22,046 nucleotides of DNA from positions 1 to 22,046 of IMG/VR virus record IMGVR_UViG_3300022928_000137. One strand, 5' to 3'. Below the pieces are notes generated by a model. It was not told the DNA's origin and made no database searches. It saw only the letters and a list, made by a program, of their open reading frames with translations. Shown here in pieces: positions 5,788 to 14,500 of this stretch (position 1 is its first letter; the number at the start of each line of letters is the position of its first letter). Origin of the DNA: a virus. A program made the translations under genes and the position numbers.

Positions 5788-5816
5788 TTGACTTTAACTA
5801 ACCTCTTTAATATTTT
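5788..5816 (+). promoter_or_regulatory. Promoter for the 5825-6474 gene group
   Basis: TTGACT (5788-5793), a 17-base spacer, then TATTTT (5811-5816, four of six matches). It lies directly behind the hsp20 terminator. Transcription would start at about 5822-5824 and the gene begins at 5825, so the message would be essentially leaderless. Confidence 0.5.
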
Positions 5817-5824
5817 TTTAATAC

Positions 5825-6010
5825 ATGAACGACATCAAGATAAATAGAGATACTCATGATCAACTTATAAACCTTATAGATCAACTAATAGAATTTACGT
5901 CTCATCAAGATTCCTTAAACAGACAAACAGATCCCGTAAAGAATTGTGGAGAAGGTTTCTTGACTTCAAAGCTAAACTTGATTAAAAATAGTCTACTAAA
6001 TGACAACTAA
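5825..6010 (+). CDS. Small unknown phage protein (61 residues)
   Basis: A 61-residue protein, mostly predicted helical, with the N-terminal motif HDQLINLIDQLIEFTSHQD. It begins within a few bases of the inferred transcription start, so no Shine-Dalgarno could fit. Its last 11 bases overlap the start of the next gene in another frame, typical of phage packing. I do not recognise the family. Reality is supported by the promoter, the overlap and the packing rather than by homology. Confidence 0.5.
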   Translation: MNDIKINRDTHDQLINLIDQLIEFTSHQDSLNRQTDPVKNCGEGFLTSKLNLIKNSLLNDN

Positions 6011-6329
6011 TCAGAAATTTAACATACTCGAAGAAGAAAGGAAAAAACTTCTTAATTCTGCAGAAATCTGTTTTGATTCTGTTAATTTTTGGGAAAAGAA
6101 AGCAGAAGATCTTTTTGAAAAAATGGAGAATTTTGAAGACGAGTGTGATTCTCTTTCTAACAAAGAGATTGAAAACAAATCTTTAGAGTATTCAAAATCT
6201 TTAAAAAATTTAATGTATAGGTTATCCTTAGAAACACAGCACCTAGACGAACTTGAAAAAGATCTAATTACCATAGAGCTAAAAATAATATCACTTGCCA
6301 AAAAACATGCCAAGAAACAAAAAAAATAA
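6000..6329 (+). CDS. Small coiled-coil unknown protein (109 residues)
   Basis: A 109-residue, highly charged, almost entirely helical protein. Leu/Ile/Phe recur at heptad-like spacing between about 8 and 98 (ILEEERKKLL, LFEKMENFEDE, HLDELEKDLITIELKI) and it ends in a basic tail KKHAKKQKK. A coiled coil is the only structural feature visible. It overlaps the upstream gene by 11 bases and the next small ORF by 23 bases. No family recognised. Confidence 0.55.
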   Translation: MTTNQKFNILEEERKKLLNSAEICFDSVNFWEKKAEDLFEKMENFEDECDSLSNKEIENKSLEYSKSLKNLMYRLSLETQHLDELEKDLITIELKIISLAKKHAKKQKK

Positions 6330-6474
6330 AAAGTATTATTTAGTCGAGTCTTCTCAAAGAAATTGGTCTTATGGGGCTTTTCCTCACACTGAAGAAGGTC
6401 TGGAGAAAGCTCAAAACTACATGGACAAAATGCAAAAGAAAGTCAAAGAAAAACTTAAAATAGTCGAAAAATAA
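6307..6474 (+). CDS. Small unknown protein (55 residues)
   Basis: A 55-codon ORF from ATG 6307 to TAA at 6472-6474, overlapping the upstream gene by 23 bases. It has a basic start (MPRNKKNKKYY), then YLVESSQRNWSYGAFPHTEE and a helix LEKAQNYMDKMQKKV. A short strand, an aromatic turn and a helix make it look like a small folded protein, and the gene group is otherwise gapless. No family recognised; too short for certainty. Confidence 0.45.
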   Translation: MPRNKKNKKYYLVESSQRNWSYGAFPHTEEGLEKAQNYMDKMQKKVKEKLKIVEK

Positions 6475-6559
6475 TTTGACTTTGTACCCCCGCATTATCA
6501 AGATTTAAACACGTAATAAACTGACCTACTTAAGGTCTTTAAACCCATTTTTTAAAATA

Positions 6560-8494
6560 ATGAGCGAAAATAAAAACATAATATCTGACGATTTTTTAAA
6601 CAAATATTTAAACAAACAACCTAACTGGGGTTTTAACGGGCTTGGCTATATAGTCTACAAGAGAACATATGCTAGAATTAAAGAAAACGGGCAACTTGAA
6701 GAGTGGCCAGAAACAGTGGCTCGATGTATTAACGGGGCTCAAAAAATAGGAGCAGGATATACTAAAAAAGAAGCAGAAAAGTTATTTGATTTAGTCTTTA
6801 ACTTAAAATGTAATTTTGCAGGTAGAGGTTTATGGCAACTAGGCACTTCAACTGTAGACAGATTCGGCGGAAATAGTTTGCTTAACTGCTGGTTCACTGC
6901 AATAAGGAAGCCAGAAGATTTTTGTTTCATTTTTGAAAATTTAATGCTCGGAGGGGGCGTGGGATATTCTATTAGAAGGGAAGACGTGCATGAAATCCCC
7001 AGAATTAAAAAAGATGTCAATATTACTGTAAAAAATACAAATGATGCAGATTTTATTGTTCCCGATAGCCGCGAGGGATGGGTTAGGCTTTTAAGTAAAG
7101 TTCTCGAAGCCTATTTCGTAACGGGTAAATCATTTAGTTATTCTACCGTACTTGTTCGCAGCGCAGGGAAACCGATAGGAGGATTTGGAGGCACAGCAAG
7201 TGGTCCTGAGATCCTAGTAGAAGGTCTTGAAAAAATCACGGGAGTAATAAAGAAAAGAGAAGGTAAGAAGCTCCGAAGTCTTGATGTCCTAGACATTGCA
7301 AATATTATTGGTTCAGTTGTCGTGGCAGGAAATGTTCGACGTTCCGCAGAAATTGCTTTGGGCGACCCTGACGATTATCTTTATATTAAAGCTAAACGGT
7401 GGGATCTAGGAAATATCCCTAATTGGCGAGCTATGAGCAATAACACTATTTACTGCGACAGTTATGACCACATAGCAGAAGGGGTATGGGATGGATACGC
7501 TGGGAATGGAGAACCATATGGATTTTTTAATCTGCGTTTAAGTTCTAAATTTGGCAGAACCGGAGAAAAAGCTAAGGAGAACTGCGAAGGAACTAATCCT
7601 TGCGGAGAAATTTCCCTAGCTGATAAAGAGTGCTGTAATTTATCAGAACTCTACTTGAACAACATCTCCTCAAAAGAAGAGTTGATTGAATGCTCTACGT
7701 TGCTCTACAAAACTCAAAAAGCCATTTGCTCTCTTCCTTTTATTCATGAAGACACTAATAAAATTGTTCATAAAAACTTCCGTATCGGACAAGGGGTTAC
7801 CGGTATTTGCCAAGGAATTGATGATAATAAAATAGAATGGCTTAGTGACTGTTATGAAGCTCTAAAAAAATACGATAAAGAATGGAGTAAAAAACAAGGA
7901 TGGCCTGAAAGTATTAAGCTCACCACTGTAAAGCCTAGTGGAACTTTGAGTTTGCTTGCAGGAGCTACCCCCGGGATTCACCCAGCTTACTCTCAGCACT
8001 ACATCCGTCGAGTTAGAATGTCTAGTCAAGACGCTCTAGTAGAAACATGTAAGAGTATGGGTTACCATGTAGAGTTTGTTAAAAACTTTGACGGAACCCT
8101 TAATAGAGATACTGTTATTGTAGAATTTCCTTGCGAGTCAGGGAAAAATGCTAAACTAGCGAAAGACATGAAAGCGGTGGATCAACTAGATCTGGTCAAA
8201 AAAATCCAATCAGATTGGTCCGACAATGCTGTGTCTTGTACTGTATACTACAAAAAGGAAGAGCTTGGAGAAATAAAAGACTGGCTCAGGAAGCATTATA
8301 AAAACAACATCAAGAGTGTTTCATTTTTGCTTCACAATGATCATGGTTTCGATCAAGCCCCCTACGAAGAGATAGATGAAAATACCTACAATAAAATTTC
8401 ATCTAAAGTAAAAGGGATAAGTTCTTTGCAAATTAACAAAGGTAATGTTTTGCAAGACCTCGAGTGTGAAGGCGGAGCTTGCCCCATAAGGTAA
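6560..8494 (+). CDS. nrdJ: Adenosylcobalamin-dependent ribonucleoside-triphosphate reductase (class II, monomeric type)
   Basis: A 644-residue enzyme that makes dNTPs from NTPs using adenosylcobalamin to generate a thiyl radical, without needing oxygen. Compared with the Lactobacillus leichmannii enzyme, the key residues are all visible: C110 in LLNCW (C119 there), the radical C348 and E350 in NPCGE (C408, E410), C359 in KECCN (C419), and the C-terminal redox pair C636/C641 in ECEGGACPIR. AGRGLWQLGT near 87-96 and VKPSGTLSLLAGATPG in the C-terminal half are further hallmarks. It is about 95 residues shorter than the Lactobacillus enzyme (739). Upstream lie a TTGACT (6476) without a good -10 and a small inverted repeat GACCT/AGGTC (6523-6537). 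The next gene follows after three bases. The enzyme ties infection to the host's B12 supply. Confidence 0.93.
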   Translation: MSENKNIISDDFLNKYLNKQPNWGFNGLGYIVYKRTYARIKENGQLEEWPETVARCINGAQKIGAGYTKKEAEKLFDLVFNLKCNFAGRGLWQLGTSTVDRFGGNSLLNCWFTAIRKPEDFCFIFENLMLGGGVGYSIRREDVHEIPRIKKDVNITVKNTNDADFIVPDSREGWVRLLSKVLEAYFVTGKSFSYSTVLVRSAGKPIGGFGGTASGPEILVEGLEKITGVIKKREGKKLRSLDVLDIANIIGSVVVAGNVRRSAEIALGDPDDYLYIKAKRWDLGNIPNWRAMSNNTIYCDSYDHIAEGVWDGYAGNGEPYGFFNLRLSSKFGRTGEKAKENCEGTNPCGEISLADKECCNLSELYLNNISSKEELIECSTLLYKTQKAICSLPFIHEDTNKIVHKNFRIGQGVTGICQGIDDNKIEWLSDCYEALKKYDKEWSKKQGWPESIKLTTVKPSGTLSLLAGATPGIHPAYSQHYIRRVRMSSQDALVETCKSMGYHVEFVKNFDGTLNRDTVIVEFPCESGKNAKLAKDMKAVDQLDLVKKIQSDWSDNAVSCTVYYKKEELGEIKDWLRKHYKNNIKSVSFLLHNDHGFDQAPYEEIDENTYNKISSKVKGISSLQINKGNVLQDLECEGGACPIR

Positions 8495-8497
8495 ACT

Positions 8498-9259
8498 ATG
8501 GACAAAAAAGACATAAAAATATTTTGCCCTGTTATAGGTTATACAGGAATGGTGCACTCTGATTATATGATGAGTATGATCGATTTACTTTCAGAATTCA
8601 GAAAAGAAAATATAAAAGTAGGTTTAAGATCAATATGGTTTGAAAGTCTAATTAGCAGAGGAAGAAATGCTGCAGTAGCATTCATGCTAAATAAAGACTA
8701 TACTCATTTACTTTTCGTAGATACTGATATACAGTTTTTACCACAAGATGTTATTAAGTTGATAAATCAAGATACTGATGTAGCTGTAGGAGTTTATCCT
8801 AAAAAATATTTTAATGTAAAAAAAATGGAGGCTATGGCTAGTACTGGTAAGTTTCCTCAGGGGTGGATGCATTTAGCCACAGATTTTTCTACTGAAATCA
8901 ATTATGAAGAACTCGAAAAGGCAAAACATCAAGAGGCAGTAGAAGCAAATTATGCTGCTACCGGATTCATGCTGATAAAACGAGAGTGTATAGAAAAAAT
9001 AATAAAAGAAAAACCAGAGCTACATTATAAAAACGATATTGATGGCTATATGGATGCAGGAGATAACTTTTATGATATCTTTCAGTGTAAAGTAAACGAA
9101 GAGACTAAAAAATACGAAAGTGAAGATTATGGTTTCTGTAGGCTTTGGAAATCTCTTGGAGGAAGTATCAAAGTTGTATCTGATATAAACTTAGGTCATC
9201 GAGGTTTTAACACTTACCTAGGAAACTTAAAAGCTCAAGCACATTTTTACACAAGATAG
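8498..9259 (+). CDS. GT-A-fold (Anp1-like/GT2-like) glycosyltransferase
   Basis: A 253-residue protein with a metal-dependent GT-A core. RGRNAAVAFML (54-64) and YTHLLFVDTDIQF (68-80) contain the D-T-D metal-binding motif (75-77) after a hydrophobic strand, as in Anp1-like and phage GT2-like enzymes. Near the C-terminus, SEDYGFCRLWKSLGG gives the acidic catalytic/acceptor segment (the ED pair) and NLGHRG a histidine that often completes the metal site. It starts three bases after the reductase stop, so it belongs to that operon. It is the fourth glycosyltransferase-like gene in the window, although on the opposite strand from the other three. The acceptor is unknown. Confidence 0.75.
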   Translation: MDKKDIKIFCPVIGYTGMVHSDYMMSMIDLLSEFRKENIKVGLRSIWFESLISRGRNAAVAFMLNKDYTHLLFVDTDIQFLPQDVIKLINQDTDVAVGVYPKKYFNVKKMEAMASTGKFPQGWMHLATDFSTEINYEELEKAKHQEAVEANYAATGFMLIKRECIEKIIKEKPELHYKNDIDGYMDAGDNFYDIFQCKVNEETKKYESEDYGFCRLWKSLGGSIKVVSDINLGHRGFNTYLGNLKAQAHFYTR

Positions 9260-9269
9260 AAAATATATT

Positions 9270-9464
9270 ATGAACGTATCTGAATTTGAACGTAAAAAAC
9301 CAATTCAAACTCATAAAGCTATTTCTCAGACAAGAAAAAAATATGAGAACATGCTTAAAAATACGATTGTGATGGATGAAATTGACGCAACTAGAGTAAT
9401 GATGGCTGAGGAGTTTTTGGAGGATTTGGAAGAAATTTTTCAAAAATTTATTTCTGGCCATTGA
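9270..9464 (+). CDS. Small unknown protein (64 residues)
   Basis: A 64-residue protein, basic in its first half (FERKKPIQTHKAISQTRKKY) and acidic in its second (MMAEEFLEDLEEIFQKF), probably two helices. It begins ten bases after the glycosyltransferase stop and precedes the AAGTGT/ACACTT palindrome. No recognised family; the spacing supports a real gene. Confidence 0.5.
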   Translation: MNVSEFERKKPIQTHKAISQTRKKYENMLKNTIVMDEIDATRVMMAEEFLEDLEEIFQKFISGH

Positions 9465-9466
9465 TA

Positions 9467-9479
9467 AAGTGTAACACTT
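9467..9479. promoter_or_regulatory. Palindrome AAGTGT-A-ACACTT before the DUF2589 cassette
   Basis: A perfect inverted repeat with 6-base arms around a single A, five bases before ATG 9485. It shares AGTGT/ACACT arms with the palindromes at 3446 and 17516. It could be an operator; as an RNA it cannot form a normal hairpin because the loop is only one base. Confidence 0.35.
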
Positions 9480-9484
9480 AATAT

Positions 9485-10108
9485 ATGGCTAGCACAGCAG
9501 ATCAATTCAAAGGTCTCCCAATCGGGACATTAATCGCCGAGCCACTTCTTGGAGCTGCAAAAGCTCAAGGACAATTGGCTCATACAACTGAACAATTCAT
9601 TAAAGACATCGGACTCGAAGACGATGGTAATGGAAAACTTAAAGCAAGAACAGTAGAATTTGATTATGACGCACCAGTCCAATCAAAAGATGCTAACGGA
9701 TCTATAACCACGAGTATTGAACACCGTAAACTTAGGGTACCGCTTCTTTCAGTTATTCAGACACCTAACTTAGGAGTAAAAAAAGCTACTGTCGATTTTG
9801 ATATGGAAGTTAAATCCAGCACTCAAGACACTAGTTCTGTTAATACAAAAACTGACCTTGGTGTTAAGTACGATAATTGGTGGTCTCCAGTTAAAGTTAA
9901 TTTAAACGCTTCCGTTTCCACAAAAAGTGAGAATATACGAAAAACTGATAATTCAGCAAAGTACACAGTTCACGTAGAAGCTCGCGATGACGGAGCGCCT
10001 GAAGGTTTGATGAAAGTACTTGACATATTAGGTGCAGCAATACAACCTGTACCAGTAAGTGCTGGAGGTGGAGGAGGATCCTCTTCTGGTGGCACTTCTA
10101 ATACGTAA
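9485..10108 (+). CDS. DUF2589-family protein
   Basis: A 207-residue protein matching the DUF2589 pattern as I know it: an N-terminal IGTLIAEPLLGAAKAQGQLA (about 13-32), then TVEFDYDAP (56-64), the strand LRVPLLSVIQTPNLGVKKAT (83-102) and VDFDMEVKSS (103-112), and a conserved end with APEGLMKVLDIL (171-182). The tail is flexible (Gly/Ser-rich from about 193). The family is known from many bacteria but has no established role. It starts the cassette behind a palindrome and joins the next gene by TAATG. The following gene is a diverged paralogue (see findings), so they may form a heteromer. Confidence 0.75.
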   Translation: MASTADQFKGLPIGTLIAEPLLGAAKAQGQLAHTTEQFIKDIGLEDDGNGKLKARTVEFDYDAPVQSKDANGSITTSIEHRKLRVPLLSVIQTPNLGVKKATVDFDMEVKSSTQDTSSVNTKTDLGVKYDNWWSPVKVNLNASVSTKSENIRKTDNSAKYTVHVEARDDGAPEGLMKVLDILGAAIQPVPVSAGGGGGSSSGGTSNT

Positions 10109-10584
10109 TGCCTGACGATAAATTACCTTATTCTAGATCCGGGTCATTTAGAGGTGCTCCAGCGTTAAAAACGTTTGATCATCTTATACAATGTCTCTAT
10201 AATTCCGTTGTTTATGCTCAGAGATACGTAGAAACTGAACATTTAAAACGGGTTATAGGGACATATTTTGATAATGATGGGAGACCTGTTACTAAAAAAA
10301 TACTTCTCCCTACAACAGAAGGAGATCAGGAAGTAGAAATCCCATTAATGTCTCTTGCAGGGCACAATCATCTTAAAATAGAAAACCTTGAGATGGAGTT
10401 CGATGTAGATTTGGGTCAATTTGAAAATTCAGACAATCATCAAAAAAGAAAAATGATTGCCATGATTGGGAGAAAAGACCCTAAGAAAACTTTAGCTAAA
10501 GTAAAACTTACTATAAAAAATGGTGAAACCCCAGAAGGGATAGCTAGAATTAACGATAAAATTGTAAAAATGATCCCAAGTTAA
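10108..10584 (+). CDS. Diverged DUF2589-like paralogue
   Basis: A 158-residue protein whose ATG shares a base with the upstream stop (TAATG), implying coupled translation. It repeats the layout of its neighbour: VEIPLMSLAGHNHLKIENLE (76-95) parallels VPLLSVIQTPNL in the first protein, MEFDVDL parallels VDFDMEV, and TPEGIARINDKI (141-152) parallels APEGLMKVLDIL. The N-terminal part is different, with FDHLIQCLYNSVVYAQRYVE (23-42) as a helix. I infer gene duplication within the family and a joint function; the biochemical role is unknown. Confidence 0.6.
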   Translation: MPDDKLPYSRSGSFRGAPALKTFDHLIQCLYNSVVYAQRYVETEHLKRVIGTYFDNDGRPVTKKILLPTTEGDQEVEIPLMSLAGHNHLKIENLEMEFDVDLGQFENSDNHQKRKMIAMIGRKDPKKTLAKVKLTIKNGETPEGIARINDKIVKMIPS

Positions 10585-10596
10585 TATAATAATAAT

Positions 10597-10827
10597 ATGT
10601 CAAGCAGTTACTTAAAACTAATGTTAGATTCTGCTCGTAGGTGTGCAGCAGCAACACAAGATGCCGCAGAAGACGCAAGAAAAGCTTCTGAGGAAGTAAG
10701 GCAGGAAGCTCAAGAAATTGACCAAATGGCTCAACAAGCAGCAAATAGAGCTATAGAGGCCAATGAAAGAGTTAGAGTCTTAGAGGCAAAAATGGCTGTA
10801 GCTACAGCAGGAGCATCATTAGACTAG
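10597..10827 (+). CDS. Small alanine-rich coiled-coil protein
   Basis: A 76-residue protein made almost wholly of one amphipathic, alanine-rich helix (about 5-68: ARRCAAATQDAAEDARK, VRQEAQEIDQMAQQ, ANERVRVLEAKMAV). It is likely to oligomerise as a coiled coil. It lies 12 bases after the DUF2589-like gene and two bases before the next gene, so it is part of the cassette. No family recognised. A tail or spanin-like role is not supported, because no signal or membrane segment is seen. Confidence 0.6.
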   Translation: MSSSYLKLMLDSARRCAAATQDAAEDARKASEEVRQEAQEIDQMAQQAANRAIEANERVRVLEAKMAVATAGASLD

Positions 10828-10829
10828 TT

Positions 10830-11528
10830 ATGGGAATGTTTGACGATATACATGTCCCTAAGTCTTACTTGAGAAGCTTATTGACAAAAAAACAAGAAAG
10901 ACTCATTGATGGAAGCAGTTATCAAACTAAATGTCTTGATAATAGCCTTTTTCAATACAAGCTCTACAAACAAAAACTTTTTTTAAAAAGCGGTCTGCTT
11001 AAAGGTAAAACTAAATGGGTTAGGCACGAGCATACTGGAGATATTATTTTCTATAACTCTTTTGAAGATAAAGACGGAAACTCTTATTGGGTAGAGTTTA
11101 AATTCTTTTTTGTTAATGGTGTTCTTGATACTAAAGAGCTAGTTAAATTTACTTTAGAGTCAACGCTTAAAGAAAGACAAGAAGCTAAAGAGAAGTTCCA
11201 AAAAAGACTTGAGAAAGTAAAAGCATTCGAGAGCTCTTTTAAATTTAAGATTTTTAAAGGTTTGGAAAATTTATTTTTAGAGCTGTGTAGCTGGGCGCAA
11301 TACCATACGTCTATGGACGAAAAAAACGAGAAAGAGCAGGTCAAACAAATAAACCCATTTCGATTTGTAATAGTTAAAATTTTGTCCCCAATAATTATTA
11401 CTTTTGCTCTTCTTAAAGTGACACTACTTATAAGTGCTAACCCACTGAGCATGTTTATTATCGCACCTGTTTTAATTTTTATTATTTTTTTAATTTTAAA
11501 ATACGGAAGACTCGATAAAGACGTTTAA
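10830..11528 (+). CDS. MGMFDDI-type phage protein with C-terminal membrane helices
   Basis: A 232-residue protein opening with MGMFDDIHVPKSYL, a start found in many phage proteins of unknown role. The middle (about 30-105) has alternating strands, including DGNSYWVEFKFFFVNG. A charged helix follows (LKERQEAKEKFQKRLEKVKA). The C-terminus has two hydrophobic segments, about 179-201 and 205-224, separated by a short SANPLSM turn, consistent with a membrane hairpin with both ends inside. It closes the DUF2589 cassette. Its stop codon overlaps that of the convergent TIG gene within one TTAA. The hairpin suggests that the cassette acts at the inner membrane. Confidence 0.65.
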   Translation: MGMFDDIHVPKSYLRSLLTKKQERLIDGSSYQTKCLDNSLFQYKLYKQKLFLKSGLLKGKTKWVRHEHTGDIIFYNSFEDKDGNSYWVEFKFFFVNGVLDTKELVKFTLESTLKERQEAKEKFQKRLEKVKAFESSFKFKIFKGLENLFLELCSWAQYHTSMDEKNEKEQVKQINPFRFVIVKILSPIIITFALLKVTLLISANPLSMFIIAPVLIFIIFLILKYGRLDKDV

Positions 11529-14500
11529 GACTGAGGGGTGCTACTAATAATAGCCGTTGTTCCATCTGGAAATCTAGTCCTAGTAACTAAAAATACGGTG
11601 CCATTAATAGTTTCCTTTTGGGTAAAGTTTCCTACCCTAGTAGAGCTTGCGGGTACATCATCTTCTTCTACGATATTAAATTCTACTACGCTAGCATCTA
11701 GAATCATTTCGAACTGACCTACATTTTGGTTCGTACCCCCAGATAAGAGTATGTTTGCCATACCTCTTGATTCTATACCTTCTTTGGGAACAGTAGCTGT
11801 AATTTTAGTATGAGAGTTTATAGTAAATTCTGACTCTAGATTTGATCCACTGGGTATTTGAAAGAAAACTCCCGTTACAGCTCTTAAACCTTCTCCTGTT
11901 AATTCTACATTTGACCCAGTAACACCACGAGAAGGACCATAACCAGTCACATTTACTCTCGTTCCATTAACAACATAAGGCTGCGGGAAAAATGAAATTT
12001 GTTTTGCGCTAAAATCTGCATTGTCATTATTACCAATAAAAAACTGCCCAGTGCCGATAAAAGAATTATCTAACCTAAAATCAATTTTAGAGTAAAGAGG
12101 TTCTGGGCCTACTCCTATACCTGATCCAGTCGATATATTAATTATCTCATATTCTTTGACTTGCGGTTGGGACAAATTGTTTCCTGTTCCGCTAATTGAT
12201 ATAAAGTTATCCCCACTTCCATAAATATTAGAATTAAAGTTAATACCAGTTACCGAAATCAAATTACCTGTTGTAGATTGGTAAGATGAGTTAAATCCAG
12301 TTACCCCAGTGATAACTGGTAATGGATTAAAATCAAAAAGCTCGCCAGCACTAGTGTTACTATTACCTGATATTAAAACGCTTCCATTGACTATCCCACT
12401 AGGAATTCTCACAGACAGTACTCCTAACCCACCAGAAACAGCGTTTGCAGTTACTTCAGGTTCTCTAAAACCACCTGTTAAATCTGGGAACCTTAAAGTC
12501 ATACCTGTAACATTTTCACCACTAAGGTCTAATAATTCACCCGGTAATAAATTACTATTAAACCCGGAAGATTGTATTAGATTCATTGGAAATGGACTTA
12601 CAGTTTCTCTATTTAAAAAGTCTTTTATAATAAAATTACCGCTCTGAGCATTTACTCCGGTTGGCAAAACAAAAGAAAGTTCCTGAGGTGATTTAGATAC
12701 AAAATTATTTATACCTATTTGAGAATTCATTCCAAGACCAGTAAAGTTTATACCTGTGACTAAATTTAAAGATTCTCCAGTTAGGGTAATTATGTTATTT
12801 ATAGCAAAAACCTGAGCAGATGAATCAAAAGTGTCTGGTCTTTGACCTGTTTGTTGTGGATAATATCCGCTTAACTCTGGTTTAGCTGGTATTATATTAA
12901 GAAGACCGGTACTTGAAACAAATCCTCCGCTAGTATTTATAGAAATTAAATTAGTGCTAGTTTTCTTTGGGATCGTAAATGTTATGCCAGTAGTATCAGT
13001 TCTAACAAAATCCTCTACAATTTTATCACCTATTTTGACGCCACTAGGATCCAACTCATCAAAAAAACCTGAAACGGTAACGGGTTCTCCCTGCACCCCT
13101 GTAGTAAGACTTACTCCGCTTAAAGTTGGGGATTTAAATCCAGTAACACGATAAAGAGAAGTCCCTGCTCTATCATTCTCGACACGTATTCCATAGGAAT
13201 TACCGGTCTCAAAAATATTCGGATAGTAAAAAACTATTTCATCATAATTATCAGAATACCCACTTATAGCTAACTGTCTTTGAAAATTTTGATTAGATAA
13301 AGTTCCATCCCCACCATATAAATTAACAGTCGTTCCAGAATAAAAACCTTCACCATATATGGTTCCAGTGCTACCCGGGCTTATACCGCTTCCGCCGGGA
13401 ATTATAGTGTGTATTCTAGGTATACTATACACAAAAAATCCAGATTCTATACTAACACTACCAAAGAAACCGGATACATCTAAATCCAAATGCCCTCCTC
13501 CTGTGGCAAAACTATTAGTATCAGGAATAGTAGCCATAATACTTTTACCGGGCACCATACCCACTATACTATTTTCTGAGAATTCTGTTCCGACACCCAC
13601 ATTACCGCCCCTGAAATTTACCCCAGTTATACCGAAAAGGTTATCGCCTTCTATTATAACAGATGTTGCTCCTACTCCTGAATTTGGAGTTAAATTGGAA
13701 ACAGTAGGGCTACCTATACCGGGTCTAAATAAAACTTCGGAAGGGTATTGTTCAGGGTAATTATCGGTAAATAATGAAACTGAATGTCTAGTTATCTCTG
13801 CGTCACCCACCGCGACATTACCACCAGAAATACCCATTTTTAGACCAGTTGGAACTATTCCTGTCAGCCTGTTATATCCACCAGCATCAGTCGTAATTTT
13901 AAAATTACCAGTCTGATCGCCAACCGTAACCAAACAAGAATCGCCGTTCCCTTCCCCAGTATAAAACATACCCGAATTAAAATTGTTGCCACTTATGGTC
14001 ATGATAGTACCAGTGGTGTTTCCAGCTGAAATACTTACCACTTCAGCGAGTGGGCTAAAAAAGAAACCGCTAGGAGGTCGATGAGATACACCGCTGGCAA
14101 GCAAAAGGTCGATAGGCCCTTTAGGTATTGTAAAAACATGTCCACCTACTTGAACTCCAGTTGGGACTTCAGCTTTAACTCCAGTCGCTCCCAATAATTC
14201 AAAATTGTTAAATATAACATCATTTACACTTACCCCAGTAACCCCCGAAAGAGCTTGACCACCAACAATAAAATCTTCCCCAGCTTTTAATTGACCTGAA
14301 TTTATACCTGTGACTACGGGGATAGGGACAAATTTATTATAAGTTTTACCGCTAGCTAATGAGATGTTTCCATTTGCCCCAGTTCTTAAAGAAGAAAACA
14401 CCGTTATGTCATCATAAGTAGCGCCAGTAGGGACAACGACTTCTATTATATTGTCAGATAATACGCTAAATTGAGAAGATTTACCTATACCTGTTCCAAA

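Noticed and set aside
6475-6559. Cobalamin riboswitch before the B12-dependent reductase
   Set aside because: Only about 85 bases are free and no B12-box-like sequence is seen; the only structure is a 5-bp inverted repeat (6523-6537).
5013-7020. Minus-strand open frames at 5013-5219, 6011-6313 and 6739-7020
   Set aside because: Ser/Phe-rich antisense reads of Lys/Glu-rich genes or of the reductase; no independent support.
12309-13760. Plus-strand open frames opposite the TIG gene
   Set aside because: Proline- and leucine-rich antisense shadows of the Gly/Ser/Thr-rich repeats, without ribosome-binding sites or family features.
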